Assembly: GCF_003265705.1 (NCBI RefSeq)
Contig: NW_020312817.1
Span: forward strand, 48,043,825 to 48,107,824
DNA length: 64,000 nt
Source: Callorhinus ursinus
Taxonomy: Eukaryota; Chordata; Mammalia; Carnivora; Otariidae
Direction: 5' to 3'
The position numbers and the translations under genes were made by a program. Below, in pieces: positions 11,066 to 23,689 of this stretch (the stretch's first letter is position 1; every line of letters begins with the position of its first letter). A model generated the notes under the pieces. It did no database searches. It had not been told where the DNA came from and saw nothing but the letters and a program-made list of their open reading frames with translations.

Positions 11066-14000
11066 ATGGCAATAAGAACATGCCTATCAATAATTATTTT
11101 AAATGCAAATGGACTAATTCTCTAATCAAAAGACATAGAGTGGCTGAGTGGATAAAAAAAACAAGCTAAAAAAACATTTATATGTTGCCTACAAGAAACT
11201 CACCTCAGATATACAGACATACACAGACTGAAAGAGAAAGGATGGAAAAAGATGTTTCACACAAATGGAAATGAAAAGAAAGTTGGAATAGCTATACTTA
11301 TGTGAGACAAAATAGACTTTAAAACAAAGACTGTAATAAAAGACAAAGATAGGCATAACAGAAAGATAAAAGGGTGTTGGGAGGAAAAACATTCTCCAAG
11401 CCTGGTCTAAGAATTAAACTGACATGAGACAGATGAACAGGAGAAAATCAAACAAAAGTTTAATAACACGTATACTTCTACTACATGGGAAAGAATTGGG
11501 AAAACTGAGTAAAGTCCCCCAAATGGTGGAAGCCATCATCTTAAATACCATCTGCAGCTAATGATAAAAGAAGATATTGGGGATGGGGAGTCAGTTATGG
11601 GAAGTTACCAGGGAAATCACAGTAAACAAGGGTAAGATAGTTACATAAATTTAAGTCATTGTCTTCTCCATTGTTAAGAGTTTCTAGAGATTGAGTCACC
11701 CCCTCCTTCTTGGTAAAGAGAGGGAGACACCCTTGCAAATGGAGATTTCTTTTATAAGTGTAAATGTTTCCTACAAAAAGGTAAATTCTACTGGGTTTGT
11801 CTGCAGTGTCTTAAAAATAGCCAGCTTAAAATAACCCTTATATCAAAGAGACATATTTTGAGGTGGCAAATTCTGCTCCCCTATAGGGGATAATCCAAAA
11901 ACAGGATATAACATTTGTAAATACTTATGCACCCAAAATAGGATCACGTAAATGTATAAAGCAAATATTAACAAACCTAAAGGAAGAAACTGACAACAAT
12001 ACAATATAGTAGAGTACTTTAACACTCCAGTTACATCAAAGGATAGATCATCCAGACAGAAAATCAATAAGAAAATAGGAGCCTTAAATGATACATTAGA
12101 TCTGATGGACTTAGTAGATAGATACAGAATATTCCATTCAAAAGCAGCAGAATACACATTCTTGTAAGGTTGACATGGAATATTATCCAGAATAGATCGT
12201 ATGCTAGGCCACAAAGCAAATCTTAATAAATTTAAAGACTGAAATCATTATCAAGCATCTTCTCTGACCACAGTGAAATAAAACTAGAAATTGGTTGCAA
12301 GAAGAAAACTAGAAAAATTACAAATATGCAGAGATTAAACAAGATACTATTAAACAATCAATGGGTCAAAATGAAGAAATCAAAGGAGAAAACAAAAAAA
12401 TACCTTGAGACAAATAAAAATGGAAATAACAATATATCAAAATCTATGGGATGCAACAAAAGTAATTCTAAGAGGGAAGTTTATAGCAATACATGCTTAC
12501 CTCAAAAAACAAGAGAAGTCTCAAACAATCAAACAATCTAACTTTACACTTAAAAGAGTTAGAAAAAGAAGAACAAATAAAGCCCAAAGTTAGAAGAAAG
12601 GAAACAATAAAGATCAGAGTGGAAATGAATGAAATAGAAAATAAAAAGACAACAGAAAAAAATCAATGAAACTAAAACTAGTTCTTTGGAAAGATAAACA
12701 AAATCAACAAACTTTTACTAGACTAAGAAAAAAAGAGGTCTCAAACAAAATCAGAACTTAAACAGAGGAAATTGTAAGTCATACATACACATATTATTAT
12801 TATACATAGGATCCTAAAAGACTACTATGAACAATTATATACCAATGAATTAGACAATCTAGAAGTAATGGATAAATTCCTAGAAACATACAATCTTCCA
12901 AGACTGAATCATGAAGAAACAGACAATCTCAATAGACCAATCACTAATAAGGAGATGAAATCAATAATCAACAATCTCTCAATGAACAAAAGTCCAGGAC
13001 AGGTGGCTTCACTGGTGAATTCTACCAAATTTTCAAAGACTTAATACTAAACCTTCTCAAACTCTTCCAAAAATCTGAAGAGGAGGAAATGGTCCCAAAC
13101 TCATTTTAGCAGGCCAACATTACCCTGACACCAAAACCAGACAAGGACACCACAAAAAAGAAATCACAGGTCAATATCCCTGATGAACACAGATACAAAA
13201 ATTCCCAACAAAATATTAGCAAACCAAATTCAGCAATACATTAAAGGGATCATATACCATGATCATGTGTGACTTATTCCAGGGATCAAAGATGGTTCAA
13301 CATATGCAAATAAATCAACATAATATACCACAATAACAAAACAAAGGGAAAAAATCATATGATCATCTTAATAGGTACAGAGAAAGGCTTTGACAAAATC
13401 CCACATCCATTTCTAATAAAAACTTTCAACAGAGTGGATATAGACAGAACATATCTTGACATAATAAAAGCCATATATCACAAGCCAATAACTAACATCA
13501 TACTCAATGGTGAAAAACTGAGAGCTTTTCCCCTCAGGTCAGGAAAAAGACAAGGATGCTGACTCTTTCCACTTTTACTCAACATAGTACTGGAAGTCCT
13601 CACCAGAGCAATTAGGCAGGAAAATATAAATAAAAGGCATCTAAATTGGAAAGGAAGAAGTAAAAACAATTTGCAGATGACATGATTTTATATATAGAAA
13701 ACCCTAAAGATTCCACCAAAAAACTGTTAGAATTAATAAAAGAATTCAGTAAAATTGCAGGGTACAAAAATCAATATGCAAAAATCTGTTTCTCCCCCCA
13801 AAAAAAATCTGTTGCATTTTTACACTATCAGAAAGAACAATTAAGAAAACAATCCCATTTACAACTGCATCGAAAAGAATAAAATACCTAGGAATAAATA
13901 TAACCTAAGAGGTGAAAGACCTGTATATTGAAAACTATAAGACATTAATGAAACACACTGAAGAAGACACAAATAAATGGAAAGCTATTCCATGCTCATA

Positions 14001-15425
14001 GATTGGAAGAATTAGTATTGTTAAAATGCAATCTACAAATTCAATGCAACCCCTATCAAAATCCCAATAGTTTTTTTTTTTGGTGTAATTAGAACAAACA
14101 ATCCTAAAATATGTGTGAAACCACAAAAGATGCTGAATAGTTAAAGCAATCTTAAGAAAGAAGAGCAAAGCTGGAGGCATCACACTCCTTGATTTTAAAC
14201 TGTATTACAAAGCTAGAGTAATCAAAATAGTATGGTATTGACATAAAAACAGACATATATATTGGTGGAATAAAATAGAGAGCCTAGATAATAAACCCAA
14301 GCACATATGGCCAATTAATTTATGACAAAGGAGGCAAGAATATATAATAAGGAAAGGACAGTCTCTTCAATAATTCATGGTGGGAAAACTGGAGAGCCAC
14401 ACACCAAAGAATAAAACTGGACCACTATCTTACACCATACACAAAAGTTAACTCAAAATGGATTAAAGACTTGACTGTAAGACCTGAAATCATAAAACTT
14501 GGAGAAAACACAGGTAGTAAGCACTTTGACATCTCTCTCAGGGATATTTTTTGGATCTGACTCCAAAGGCAATGCCAACAAAAGCAAAAATATACAAGTG
14601 GGACTACATCAAACTAAAATGCCTCTGCATAGCAAAGAAAACCATAAACAAAATGAAAAGACAACCTATTGAATAGGAGAAGATATTTGCAGATACATAT
14701 AACAAACTCAGAAAGCTCAATAACAGCAACAAAAACAAAATCTAATCTGCTTAAAAATGGGCAGAGGATCTGAATAGACATTTTTCCAAAGAAAACATAT
14801 AGATTGTCAACAGGCACACAAAAAGATGCGCAATACCACTCATCATCAGGGAAGTGAAAAGCAAAACCACAATGAACTATCACTTCATACCTGTTAGGAT
14901 GATTATTATCCAAAAAACAAGAGATAACAAGTGTTGGTAAGGATGTAGAGAAAAGGGAAAACGTGTATTATTGCAGGGATTGTAAATTGGTGCAGCCATC
15001 ATACAAAGCAGTAGAGAGGTTCCTCAAAAAACTAAAAATAGAACTAACATATGATCTAGCAATTTTACTTTTGGGTATTCATCCAAAGAAAACAAAAACA
15101 CTGATTTGAAAAGATATACGCACCCCCGTGTTCATTATAGCATTATTTACAATAACCAAGGTAAGGAAACAACTTAAGTGTCCATTGATGGATGAACAGA
15201 TAAAGTAGATGTTTCTCATATATGTGTATATATGTGTAACATGCACACACAGTGGAATACTACTCAGCCATAAAAAAGAATGAAACCTTGCCTCTTGTGA
15301 CATGGATAGACATTGAGGGTATTATGCTAAGTTAAATAAATGAGAGAAAAAAAGACAAATACCATATGATTTCACTTACATATGGAATCTAAAAATCAAA
15401 ACAAACAAAACAAAACTCAGATACA
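11066..15425 (+). pseudogene. L1 ORF2 remnant (endonuclease-reverse transcriptase)
   Basis: ORF2 encodes the AP-like endonuclease plus reverse transcriptase that performs target-primed reverse transcription. The N-terminal endonuclease signature IKRHRVAEWIKK is readable near 11125-11160. The RT domain is in pieces: '[13 protein letters not shown]' and '[22 protein letters not shown]' at 13359-13562, ended by a TGA right after the GC, then the FADD catalytic motif at about 13670-13681, followed by '[24 protein letters not shown]'-like sequence split over several frames. It is interrupted by the LTR-like insert at 11375-11885 and by numerous frameshifts and stops, so it makes no functional enzyme. 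Start and end are approximate. Confidence 0.88.
11375..11885. mobile_element. LTR-like element inserted in the L1
   Basis: A block of about 511 bp starts TGTTGGGAGG and ends ctgctcccctata. It interrupts L1 ORF2 sequence cleanly: the flanks 'cagaaagataaaaggg' and 'gggataatccaaaaacagga' rejoin into expected L1 order. The short flanking repeat 'aggg' (11371-11374) matches ggg(g) on the right, as expected for LTR integration. A related block, starting TGTGGGG, lies at 24158-24733. TG start, about 0.5 kb length, short target repeat and repeated occurrence suggest a solo LTR of an endogenous retrovirus. I cannot name the family, and no internal viral genes accompany it. Confidence 0.65.
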
Positions 15426-15784
15426 GAGAATAAACTGGTGGTTGCCAGAGGGTAGGGGATTTAGGGGGTAGTTAGCGAAATGGGTGAAGGTGATCAAGAT
15501 GTACAAACTTCCAGTTTAAAATAAACAAGTCATGCAGATGTAATGGACAGCATGGTGACTACAGTCAATTATATATTGCAAATCTGAAAGGTACTGGGAC
15601 AGTAAATCTTAAAAGTTCTTATCACAAGAAAAAATCTTATAACTTTGTCTCATGGTGGATGGTAACTAGACTTATTGTGATCATTTTGCAAATGTATACA
15701 AATGTGGAATCATTATATTATATGCCTGAAACTAATATAATATTGTATGCTAATTATACTTCGATAATAAATAAAAAGAAAGAA
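15426..15784 (+). mobile_element. 3' UTR and tail of the 7-kb L1
   Basis: This is the segment after the ORF2 end ('ggtggttgccagagggtagg') to the A-rich tail. It includes 'gacagcatggtgactacagt', 'tcatggtggatggtaactag' and 'atgcctgaaactaatataat', which is a well-known L1 3' UTR order. The same 3' UTR type occurs as a short truncated copy at 38.8-39.03 kb. The tail adjoins the right target-site duplication (15785-15799). Confidence 0.85.
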
Positions 15785-15799
15785 AAGAAAAATTGAGAG

Positions 15800-16845
15800 A
15801 ATTGATCTAGATGTCATCCAAAGCAGTCTGGCTCTAGGATTCAATAGAATCAAACAACTTGCAATTCTTGGGGACTGGCAATGAGGTCATATGAGTGAGT
15901 GCCCGTTGTAAGAATGAATTTGACTAATGAAAGTCTTCAAATGATGGGAATAATCCTTATAACAAGATTTTCAGCATTTTTATTATGCTGTGTAATTACA
16001 GGCAACTTACCATCATCTTTTAAATCTGGCTAATTAAAAAGGATGCTCAGCCAATCCCAGTGGCAAACACATTTTCATTTTCCTGTTAATGTTTTCAGTC
16101 AGGAATAAATGAAGATATTACTGTCACTAAAAAATAAGTAAATTTTCCTAAACACAGAGAAGTGATTCTTTTGTAAGCAAGCAAGGAAACACTTATGGCC
16201 TGACACTAGGTAGTGAGTGATGTGATTTGGTCCCCAGGGAAAGGACTGTTTTAACTTCCAGAGGAGATCAATAGGCTAAAATTTTAGACTTGAATTACCA
16301 ATAAGCAATCTGAGTACAGCCCACAAATTTAGAAAAACAATCAAGAGAGGCTTTAGGACTTTGATGGCAATTTTTAAAAGGAAGGAGAAAATCCTATAGT
16401 GGGTCCCCTGTCTTCAAGTTTAAGGGAGAAATATCTTTAGTAATCTCACTGACTGATTAGAGGCACCTTTTACTTTCTACTACATTTTTTTTAATTTCCA
16501 AAATTGTGTTTAGCTTCTAAAAATATAAACTGGTATAGTGGATGGATAAATAGAAAAATACAGATAAAATCCTGGAAAAAATATTAATTTATCAAAGTGA
16601 AAATGAATCAAATTACCTTGGATCTTCAGCCATAGTATAAAACTAAAAATGTCTCCCACATAGTCACTATTTGATGATTTTACATTATTTAGTGTAAGAC
16701 ATTATTTTCCCCCTCAAATGTAAAAGGAAGTTGGTTTCTGCAATAATATAAATGGAATTAAAAAAGCAAGTTAAGGAAGCAAAACAAACACATAAAATGA
16801 CTCTCTGGAGACATGAACCCCAGAATGTTTGGAAACAATTTATCT
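15800..16845. other. Unassigned non-coding DNA
   Basis: AT-rich sequence between the L1 and the L2. No gene or nameable repeat is seen. Confidence 0.5.
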
Positions 16846-16849
16846 ACAG

Positions 16850-18300
16850 TTCTTCACTTTCCTCAATTTTCCAATCCCACTCCCTTCTTTCTTCTACAGC
16901 GTCAACTCATTATCTTGCCTCATTCTTCACAGTGTAGATGGAAGCTGTGGATGGAAGCTCCTTCGAATTCCTTCTACCAAATCTACAAAACTGAACTCTT
17001 GTTCTCCTCCAGCCCTCCTTGGGCACAAGGAGGAGTTTCCTTCCTCCCATCCAGGGCCAGTGCTTCGAGCAGCACTCCACCACCCTCCCAGGGACCGCAG
17101 TCTGCTGTTATTCCTTTGATCTTTTGCCACTCTCTCGGATCCCTTCAATTAGATATCAGATATTCTCTGCATCTCCCATGTTGAAAATGTTTTCCTTGAA
17201 ACCTACAAATCCCCTCAAACTGACTCCATTTCAAGGCGAAATATCTCTCAAAGGACATCTGCATATGCTGACTCCATGTCCTCACCAACCATTTATTCCT
17301 CCATCTATTCTACTAGAATTGTCAATAACTTCTAGGCTTCTAAAGAGAATGGGTCCTTGTTGGTCTCCATCTTATGTTCTCTTTCTCCTCAAAAGTCTAC
17401 TTGGTTGACCACAGCATGCTTGAGAAATCTCCTCTTTGCACGTGTCATCACACACTCTCCTATTTCCCCTTCACTTCTGGCCATGCCAGTCTCGAAATGC
17501 TCTCATAGTTAAACTTATTTCTTCTTCTCATCACAAAGATTTATGTATCTCTTCTCTGATGCCTGACCTTTATAATCAATATATACTTCATTACTACTTT
17601 CACTCAAATGTCCCTAAAAGTTTTCAAACTAATCATCTCCAAAACTAAATTCTTCCCTCTTCAAATTTTCTTCCCCCTATTAACATTTCCCACATTAAAA
17701 GTTGGTGCCATTATCTATTTGCTCATGCCAGGACAGACTCTTGTTCACATGGAAGGACTCTTGATACGCTACTTCATCTCCCAAATCCAGTGATCTATCA
17801 CCAAGTTCTTTGATTCTACCTCTGAAATATATCTAAAATCTATCAACATCTCTCCATATCTATTCCCACCACCCTGGTCCATGCCATCATATTCTGGTCC
17901 ATCATTTCAGCTCCTACCAACCAGTCCTGTCTCTTCTCCATCCAATCCATTCTCCTCACAGCTCTCACTTTCATGTTTGAAATGCAAGTATCACAACAAA
18001 ATGCTTCTGCTTAGCATATCTCATGGCCTCTTTTATCCATAAGAGTCTGAAATGTTTAGCCTGGTTCATGAGATCCTGTGTGATCTGGCCCCTGTTTGCT
18101 TCTGCAGCCTTGCTGTGTACCCATCTCCCCTTGCCCCATTTAGGGCAGCCACATGGAGCCTCTTGCAGGTCCTTTTGGTCCATGATCCCTTCTTGCAGTC
18201 TTCTCCACGCCTAGAATGCATTCTTCACCTGGTCAGCAGTCTCTCGCCTACCCATCCTTCAGGCTGCCTCAGCTATGTACTATGTACTATTCTATAAAAT
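16850..18300 (+). mobile_element. Ancient L2 (LINE2) fragment, sense
   Basis: This is a pyrimidine-rich strand carrying L2 ORF2-like phrases in order: 'acacactctcctatttcccc', 'ctaaattcttccctcttcaa', 'caccaccctggtccatgcca', 'tgtgatctggcccctgtttg' and 'cctagaatgcattcttcacc', ending with 'cctacccatccttcaggctg'. L2 is a CR1-type LINE dead since early mammals. Open frames of 60-129 codons on both strands fall inside it; they are fortuitous or degraded fragments of the L2 reverse transcriptase region. The 5' limit is uncertain, and the first 400 bp are less convincing. Confidence 0.75.
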
Positions 18301-18439
18301 GTGTCTCTGACTTAAACTAGAACATTCCAGAAACAATGTGGCTAAGTTAGTTCAATTGTCACTTACTGAATGTAAATGGTTTGACCATAAAACCTTTTCA
18401 GAGCAATGCTAGCAGCCTAGAGAGAATTGGCTCAAAAGA

Positions 18440-18550
18440 GCCCAGCAACTGAGAGCTCGGGTTTTGGAATCAGACACTGCTTGTAATCTTGACCTTTGAG
18501 GTTAATAAGTGATAGCCTATGAAACCATATTACATCTCCTACAGGATATA
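18440..18550 (+). mobile_element. MIR fragment (sense), probable
   Basis: 'gctcgggttttggaatcaga' followed by 'tgacctttgaggttaataag' resembles the MIR order, in which 'tggaatcagac' precedes a 'tgaccttgggcaagttact' core. It is diverged. Confidence 0.5.
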
Positions 18551-18798
18551 TTTGAAAAAAGAACTGATGACATTGTATGTTGTTTTCTTCCTGAGACCCC
18601 ACTGTGTGCTGGGAAAGAGGAGAGAGAACTCTCATTTTAGGAACATTTGTGCAGCTCCTGAATAACTGATTTGTTTACATGCCTACAAACATAGTCATTT
18701 ATCCTAGTTCCTTCTTCATGATGTCCACCAGAAAGTTAAAATCAAATCAAATTATTCACCTATTTATAAGACATGTATGAATTTTTAGTTTGTGGGTT

Positions 18799-18999
18799 TT
18801 TTTTTTTTTAAGAGAGAGAGAGAGAAAGAGAAGGAGAGAGATGGGGGTGGGAACAGAGGGCGAGGGAGAGAGAGAATCCCAAGCAGGCTCCATGTCCAGC
18901 ACGGTGCCTGACACAGGGCTCTATCCCACGACCCTGAGATCACGACCTGAGCCGAAATCAAGAATCGGACACTTAACTAACTGAGCCACCCAGGAGCCC
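18799..18999 (-). mobile_element. Can-SINE, antisense, older type
   Basis: It starts with a T-run (the poly-A tail read in reverse), then a GA-rich tract, then the antisense tRNA-like body ('cacgaccctgagatcacgac') and ends 'ctgagccacccaggagcccc'. The 'aagcaggctccatgtccagc' and 'cagggctctatcccacgac' phrases mark a SINE type different from the younger copies in this window. No clear target-site duplication is seen. Confidence 0.92.
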
Positions 19000-19479
19000 C
19001 AAGGTTGCGTTTTGACAGTGACCTCATTTACAGTTTCATCCTTCTTCCCACTGTAATTTTCTATTTGCCTCACTTCTTTTGATCACCCTAAACTTACTTA
19101 TATTTTACACAGAGATACCATGCAAAATCTTCCTTCAGTGCAATATCCAAAGCATGTCTGAAACATGTGATTGTGAAAGATCAAGAATGTAGGTTTTGTT
19201 TGTTGAAGATAAACCAGCAATAAAAGAAAAGGTGCAAACTAAGAATGAAGCCTCAAGAGGCAAAAGAATAAAGAAAGGAATCAACAGGATTTATCTTGGT
19301 AAAGCCACAGGAAGAAATAAAGAAGTGGTATCAGGATGGAAAGTATAAAGAACTTCTGATTTAAAGAAATGTAAACAAAATAAGCAACAGGTCTTTCACC
19401 TCACAAAATAGCCATGGTGCTTTTAAATTCTAAGACCCAGTATTCAAGAGGCATGGAACCAGGCACACTTATATGCTAT
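19000..19479. other. Unassigned non-coding DNA
   Basis: No gene or nameable repeat is seen. Confidence 0.5.
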
Positions 19480-20010
19480 TCACAGGAGAATGAAGTGGTG
19501 CAGAAATCAAAGGGAACAATTTATAAAGCATATCAATAGCCTTAAAAAAAATTCCACACCTATTTACCCAGCAATTTCCTTTCTGGGAACTTATCCAAAA
19601 GAAATATGCATGAAGGTTTAAAAATTCAGATTCAAAAGTACTCTTTGAATAATTGGTTATGATATCAAAAATATATATGAACATCCTACATACCTGAGTA
19701 ATTAACAAGTTATTATATCTAAGTACTATAAAATCCTGTATAACCTTTAAAAATAATACTATAAAAGAATGTTAATGTCACTGAATGAAAATTATTATAT
19801 ATTAAGTGAAAATCACGTTATAAAATAATAGGTACACTCTAGCCAATTTATATTAAATATGTTACTAAATATACATTTTAGATACATTTATGTGTAAATT
19901 ATTTATATACATATAAATATATATATGAAAGAGTATTAAAATTATCTTTGGATTGTGATATCAAATTTTTGTTTCCTTTCTGTATCAATATTAAAGATAA
20001 GTATTTTTCA
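19480..20010 (+). mobile_element. Old L1/HAL1-type 3' fragment (sense)
   Basis: 'ttacccagcaatttcctttc', 'ggaacttatccaaaagaaat' and then 'aataatactataaaagaatg' and 'ttaagtgaaaatcacgttat' follow the ancient L1 ORF2 3' end, where 'ccagcaattccactt...tatcc-aaagaaat' is followed by the 'taaaaatgat..aagtgaaaaa' segment. It is strongly decayed and AT-rich at its end (19880-19925). Confidence 0.55.
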
Positions 20011-20089
20011 GCACTTGAAGAAGCTATATGAAAAAGATTTTTGAAACTGAATATGTTGAAGGATAACTAATCCAAAGGCTATTTCATGG

Positions 20090-20190
20090 AATACCCAGGC
20101 ACTATTTTAGGCACTGGAAACAGAGCAGTCAATAAAATACAGTCTCTATCTCAAAAGCCTAAATTCTAATGTACATTCATTCCATTTAAA
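20090..20190 (-). mobile_element. L2 3'-end fragment (antisense)
   Basis: 'cccaggcactattttaggca', 'ctggaaacagagcagtcaat' and 'aagcctaaattctaatgtac' match the antisense of the L2 3' end (normally ccaggcactgttctaggcactgg in antisense). Confidence 0.65.
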
Positions 20191-20239
20191 ATCTTATGCA
20201 TGCTACTTAAAATTAAAACTTCCGGTCACCAAAACCAAC

Positions 20240-22600
20240 CTGAGCTGAGTTAATAATGAACTAAAATGGCTGGGGGTTTGAGGAGGGACAGCACACGAAA
20301 ACATGGAGCAGTCAGGGTGCCAGCTAAAGCCTCCCTAACTCCCCCACTGCCTCAATGGAGAAAGGTCCAGCCTGTGGGACACCAGGCCCAAACCTCTGGC
20401 CCCACCCAGGCTAGAGCAGAGTAGAAGTCAGAATACCCTCCACCCTAGGTCTGCAGGCAGAAGCACCACATCCTAGCCCTGGACAAAACCTCCCCTTCCA
20501 GTCTCTGCCTTCCCAGCTGGGCCTCCCATTAACACAGTTCAAGAACTAGATCCAGATGGAGGAGGAACCTCCCAACCCCACTCTCTGCCTCTGCCCATCT
20601 GAATAAGTCTGCCCAGTCATATTCTGAAAGCAGGGGGCACTTGAATGCAATGGTAATGGCCTAAGGGGCACCACTGTGCCAAGGAGCTGGGGGCCTCATT
20701 GGACCACCCTTATCGAGGTTCAGCACCTTCCTCTAGCCTTGGGGGCTTCCTTGGGCTCCCTACCCCACTGAACATGCTCATGAAGCCCCCTATATCCCAA
20801 ATGATTCTTCCTTACAGTGCTTGCCAAGTCCTCTGAACCTGTATAGCCCATGAAAATATGGCATACCACACTCTGCTCTATGTGATCCTGCAAGTGGTAA
20901 GAAAATGAGCTTTCCAAATCCATGCCACAGGATCCAGGTCAGTCAGTGGCCAATCAGGACACAAAAGCCATGTAACTCTTTAAGAATGAGAATTCAGCAT
21001 AATAACTGTAAGATGCAGCTTCCATCCCTAGAAAGAGTGGAACAAAGGAAAGAGTTTAGAAATATTAAAACTTAGAAGCTTGAAGATGAGTTCCTATGAA
21101 TCCAGAACCCAGACCTCTGAAAAGACAGTGTTTCTTGGTGGGTGATGGTATCTCTGAAGTTGCTTCTGCAAGTTGATAAAGGAATTGCAAACTGGAATCA
21201 CTGGTATTACAGGAGTGAACTGCTGCTGCAAGGCTGAAGAAGTGTTGCTAGGTGATCTCAGAGGGACAAGAAGCAGACTCTTCCTTGGCTTTCCAGTCTC
21301 CCCATACTGCCCCCTATTGGCAGAGCCTAACAAGAAATAGCTGGAAAAGCAGACACTAGGTTGCAGAAAACCTGTCTCACCATCACAGATATGAGTAGAA
21401 AAGACTGGACTGGAAGCTGAAAGAAAATATCTTAATAGCTGGCACAGAGTCTCAGCAGCCTAGGCCTCTCCTGAACTTCTTGTCAGCAGCAAATGCCTGG
21501 AAAATCAGACACTGAAGGGCTCAATAAGCCTTTTTGATCATAGTCTTTGTAATGCTCTGATTCCCACAAGGCTGCACATCCTGCCTATCTCCAAACTGTC
21601 TTCCTGGAATGCATCCTTTCTACCCTGGAAAGAACCAAGCGGGTGCCTAAATTTTGAAAGCTCTACATGCACAGCTACATCTGGAAATCAACCAATGAGA
21701 TGAGGCTACATGGATCCCAAAATCCTGGCCAAGAGTTCAGCCCAATCTCCAGACACCAAAGCGGGACTCAGTCCTAATGACGTGAATCAACATGAACCTA
21801 GAACAAGAGGACGTCAGGTGAGCCTATTTGCACTTCCTTTGCAAAGTCATCTCTACTGCCAAACCCATTGGTAACCCTCCACAGCCTTTGAGGGTTTTTG
21901 TAGCCTGTCCTTGCTTGTCTCTAGGAAAGGATTTGCTTAGAGAAGGTGTCTCTGTAGGACTGTTTCATCCTTTTCACCAAGGACAAAGAGCTAGAGGCAG
22001 AGGATGCCCTATTGTGTGACTGATGTTGACAAAAGACATGAAGCTCCGAAAGTTGACATGAAAAGGTTGCTCAAAATCCTCATGCTCCAGTGAGTCAGTT
22101 CCCTTTCTCCCATTGCTCCACCAAGGAAACAAAAAGATGTAGACTTGCCCTGCAATAAACAATCCTAGGGGAAAGACTTTGCTAATAATGAGCTAAAACC
22201 TAGTGAGTTAACTGTATGCTCTTTACAACCACTAGGGCAGTTGTGTCTATGGCCATTCCTTAGTTCTGTAATGGTTCTGGGCAGGTGGACATACCTACAA
22301 TTCTTATGCCTCCCTTGTCAGGAAAACCACGTGGCATCCAATGAAGGATAGATGCTATTTTACCAGCTGATGCAGGAACCATGCATGTGCCATGACACCT
22401 CCATTAAATCCTCGCACCTGTGAAACTCTTGGAATTTCCTTAAGCCTCAAGCTTCTCAAATTGTTGCCTATGTTTATGCCTTTTTACCTAGGGGTGGGAG
22501 AGAGGGGCTCTGTATTTTAAAAGCACCCTTCCACCTGGACAATTCTTGCCTTTTCAGCCCTGTTCTGTTCTGGTAAAAGCCCAGGTATTGCAATATTTCC
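20240..22600. other. Unassigned, GC-richer block (about 2.3 kb)
   Basis: Compared with both neighbours this block has noticeably more G+C, with phrases such as 'ctccctaactcccccactgc' and 'ggccccacccaggctagagc', and no obvious repeat signature. Short frames of up to 79 codons exist on both strands with no recognised domain. An AATAAA occurs near 22153 (tgcaataaacaatcc). It could be an endogenous retroviral internal or LTR region, an unrecognised processed transcript or unique DNA. I cannot decide between these. Confidence 0.4.
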
Positions 22601-23689
22601 CTCCCTTTCTAAATATGCACTTGCCCACACGCATTTTAAGTAGACAATATTAAAAATAAAAAGATTGACTATGGTGACTGTTAATAGTGGTTGTATTTAT
22701 TTGGATAAATTAGACTATTTGCTCTTTCTTGCTACCTTCTTTTGCATTACATTTAGGAAAGAAAAATATGTTATGCTGCTAAATGCAATAATATCATAGA
22801 TAATCCAGTGTGAAAATGTCCAATTACTGATTTTTCTAGTTTATCAACATGGGCTGTTTATAAAAGGCTTAGTTTTTAGACTTCAGTGCATTGAATTATT
22901 CCATTTTTTAAATGACGGATTAGAGCTCTTAACTTTATTATTCCCCAAACTCCATTACAGAGCAATTGCAAAAAATACTTGCATAGGAAAAATTACTTTC
23001 CTATCATGCCCTAGAGCAGGATGGTTCTTTCTTACTACCCACATAAATAACACTTTACTCATGTGGACAGTATCTCCTTCTCGCAACCCCAAAATGTGTA
23101 CACATATGCACGCACACACACACACGTACGGAGACATTATTGTCCAATATTGTAAACCTCTAACTAAATGAAGGTGGGGCAGAGGAACAGAGCATAAAGA
23201 CGATGAGAGTTGGAACGCAGCCCTGTAACCAACTAAAACCTGATTGGTATAGGCTCAGGATCATGGGGGCAAAATTTTAATATTCATATCATCAATTCTA
23301 TTAAGCCTCCTACTTCTTTTTGGAAGGTGTCTATTTCTGGACTCCAAGTCAGAGAACATCATATGCTGAACCTTTAAAGATATTTCCTTATTACTGTTCC
23401 ATCTACCTTATAATTAGTGACAATTCCTCCCAGATTCTGGCATCAGCCTGTCGGTCTTTATTCCCCATGTTGCTATGAGATTTTGCCTCTTTCTGTTTCT
23501 TCAGGCATATTTTAAGAGAGAGAATTTTTCAGACAGTCATATTGGTGGCTCCTATCAAATTCTATTTTGGATTAGCAATTTAAGGGAAAAACAATTTTGG
23601 AAAAAAAATAGCTAGGTGAAACTTACACTAAGAACATTAAGAGTTACACAGTTCAATTTTCTTAAAGAGTAATAAATCTATGATAAATG
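22601..23689. other. Unassigned AT-rich DNA with a short (AC)n run
   Basis: No gene is seen. A short CA run with interruptions lies near 23107-23126. The rest is not recognised. Confidence 0.5.

Larger units (their letters stand above)
8714..15784 (+). mobile_element. Near full-length L1 retrotransposon (inactive), sense
   Basis: The element runs from a 5' UTR start ('ggttcaagatggcagcatag' near 8720) through ORF1 and ORF2 remnants to a 3' UTR and A-rich tail (ataataaataaaaagaaag). It is about 7.07 kb, or about 6.56 kb once the LTR-like insert at 11375-11885 is removed, which is close to full L1 length. Flanking repeats of 15 bp (13 identical) mark the L1 insertion. The many stops and frameshifts, together with the TSD divergence, indicate an old copy, shared by many carnivorans or older. 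It cannot code for either L1 protein. Confidence 0.9.

Noticed and set aside
13359..13562. RT-like open frame as a live reverse transcriptase
   Set aside because: It ends in a stop right after RQGC and is only a piece of a frameshifted L1 ORF2, so it cannot code for enzyme.
17019..17408. 129-codon + frame and overlapping 96-123-codon frames as a candidate gene
   Set aside because: They lie inside an ancient L2 on its pyrimidine-rich strand, with several overlapping frames of similar length and no gene domain.
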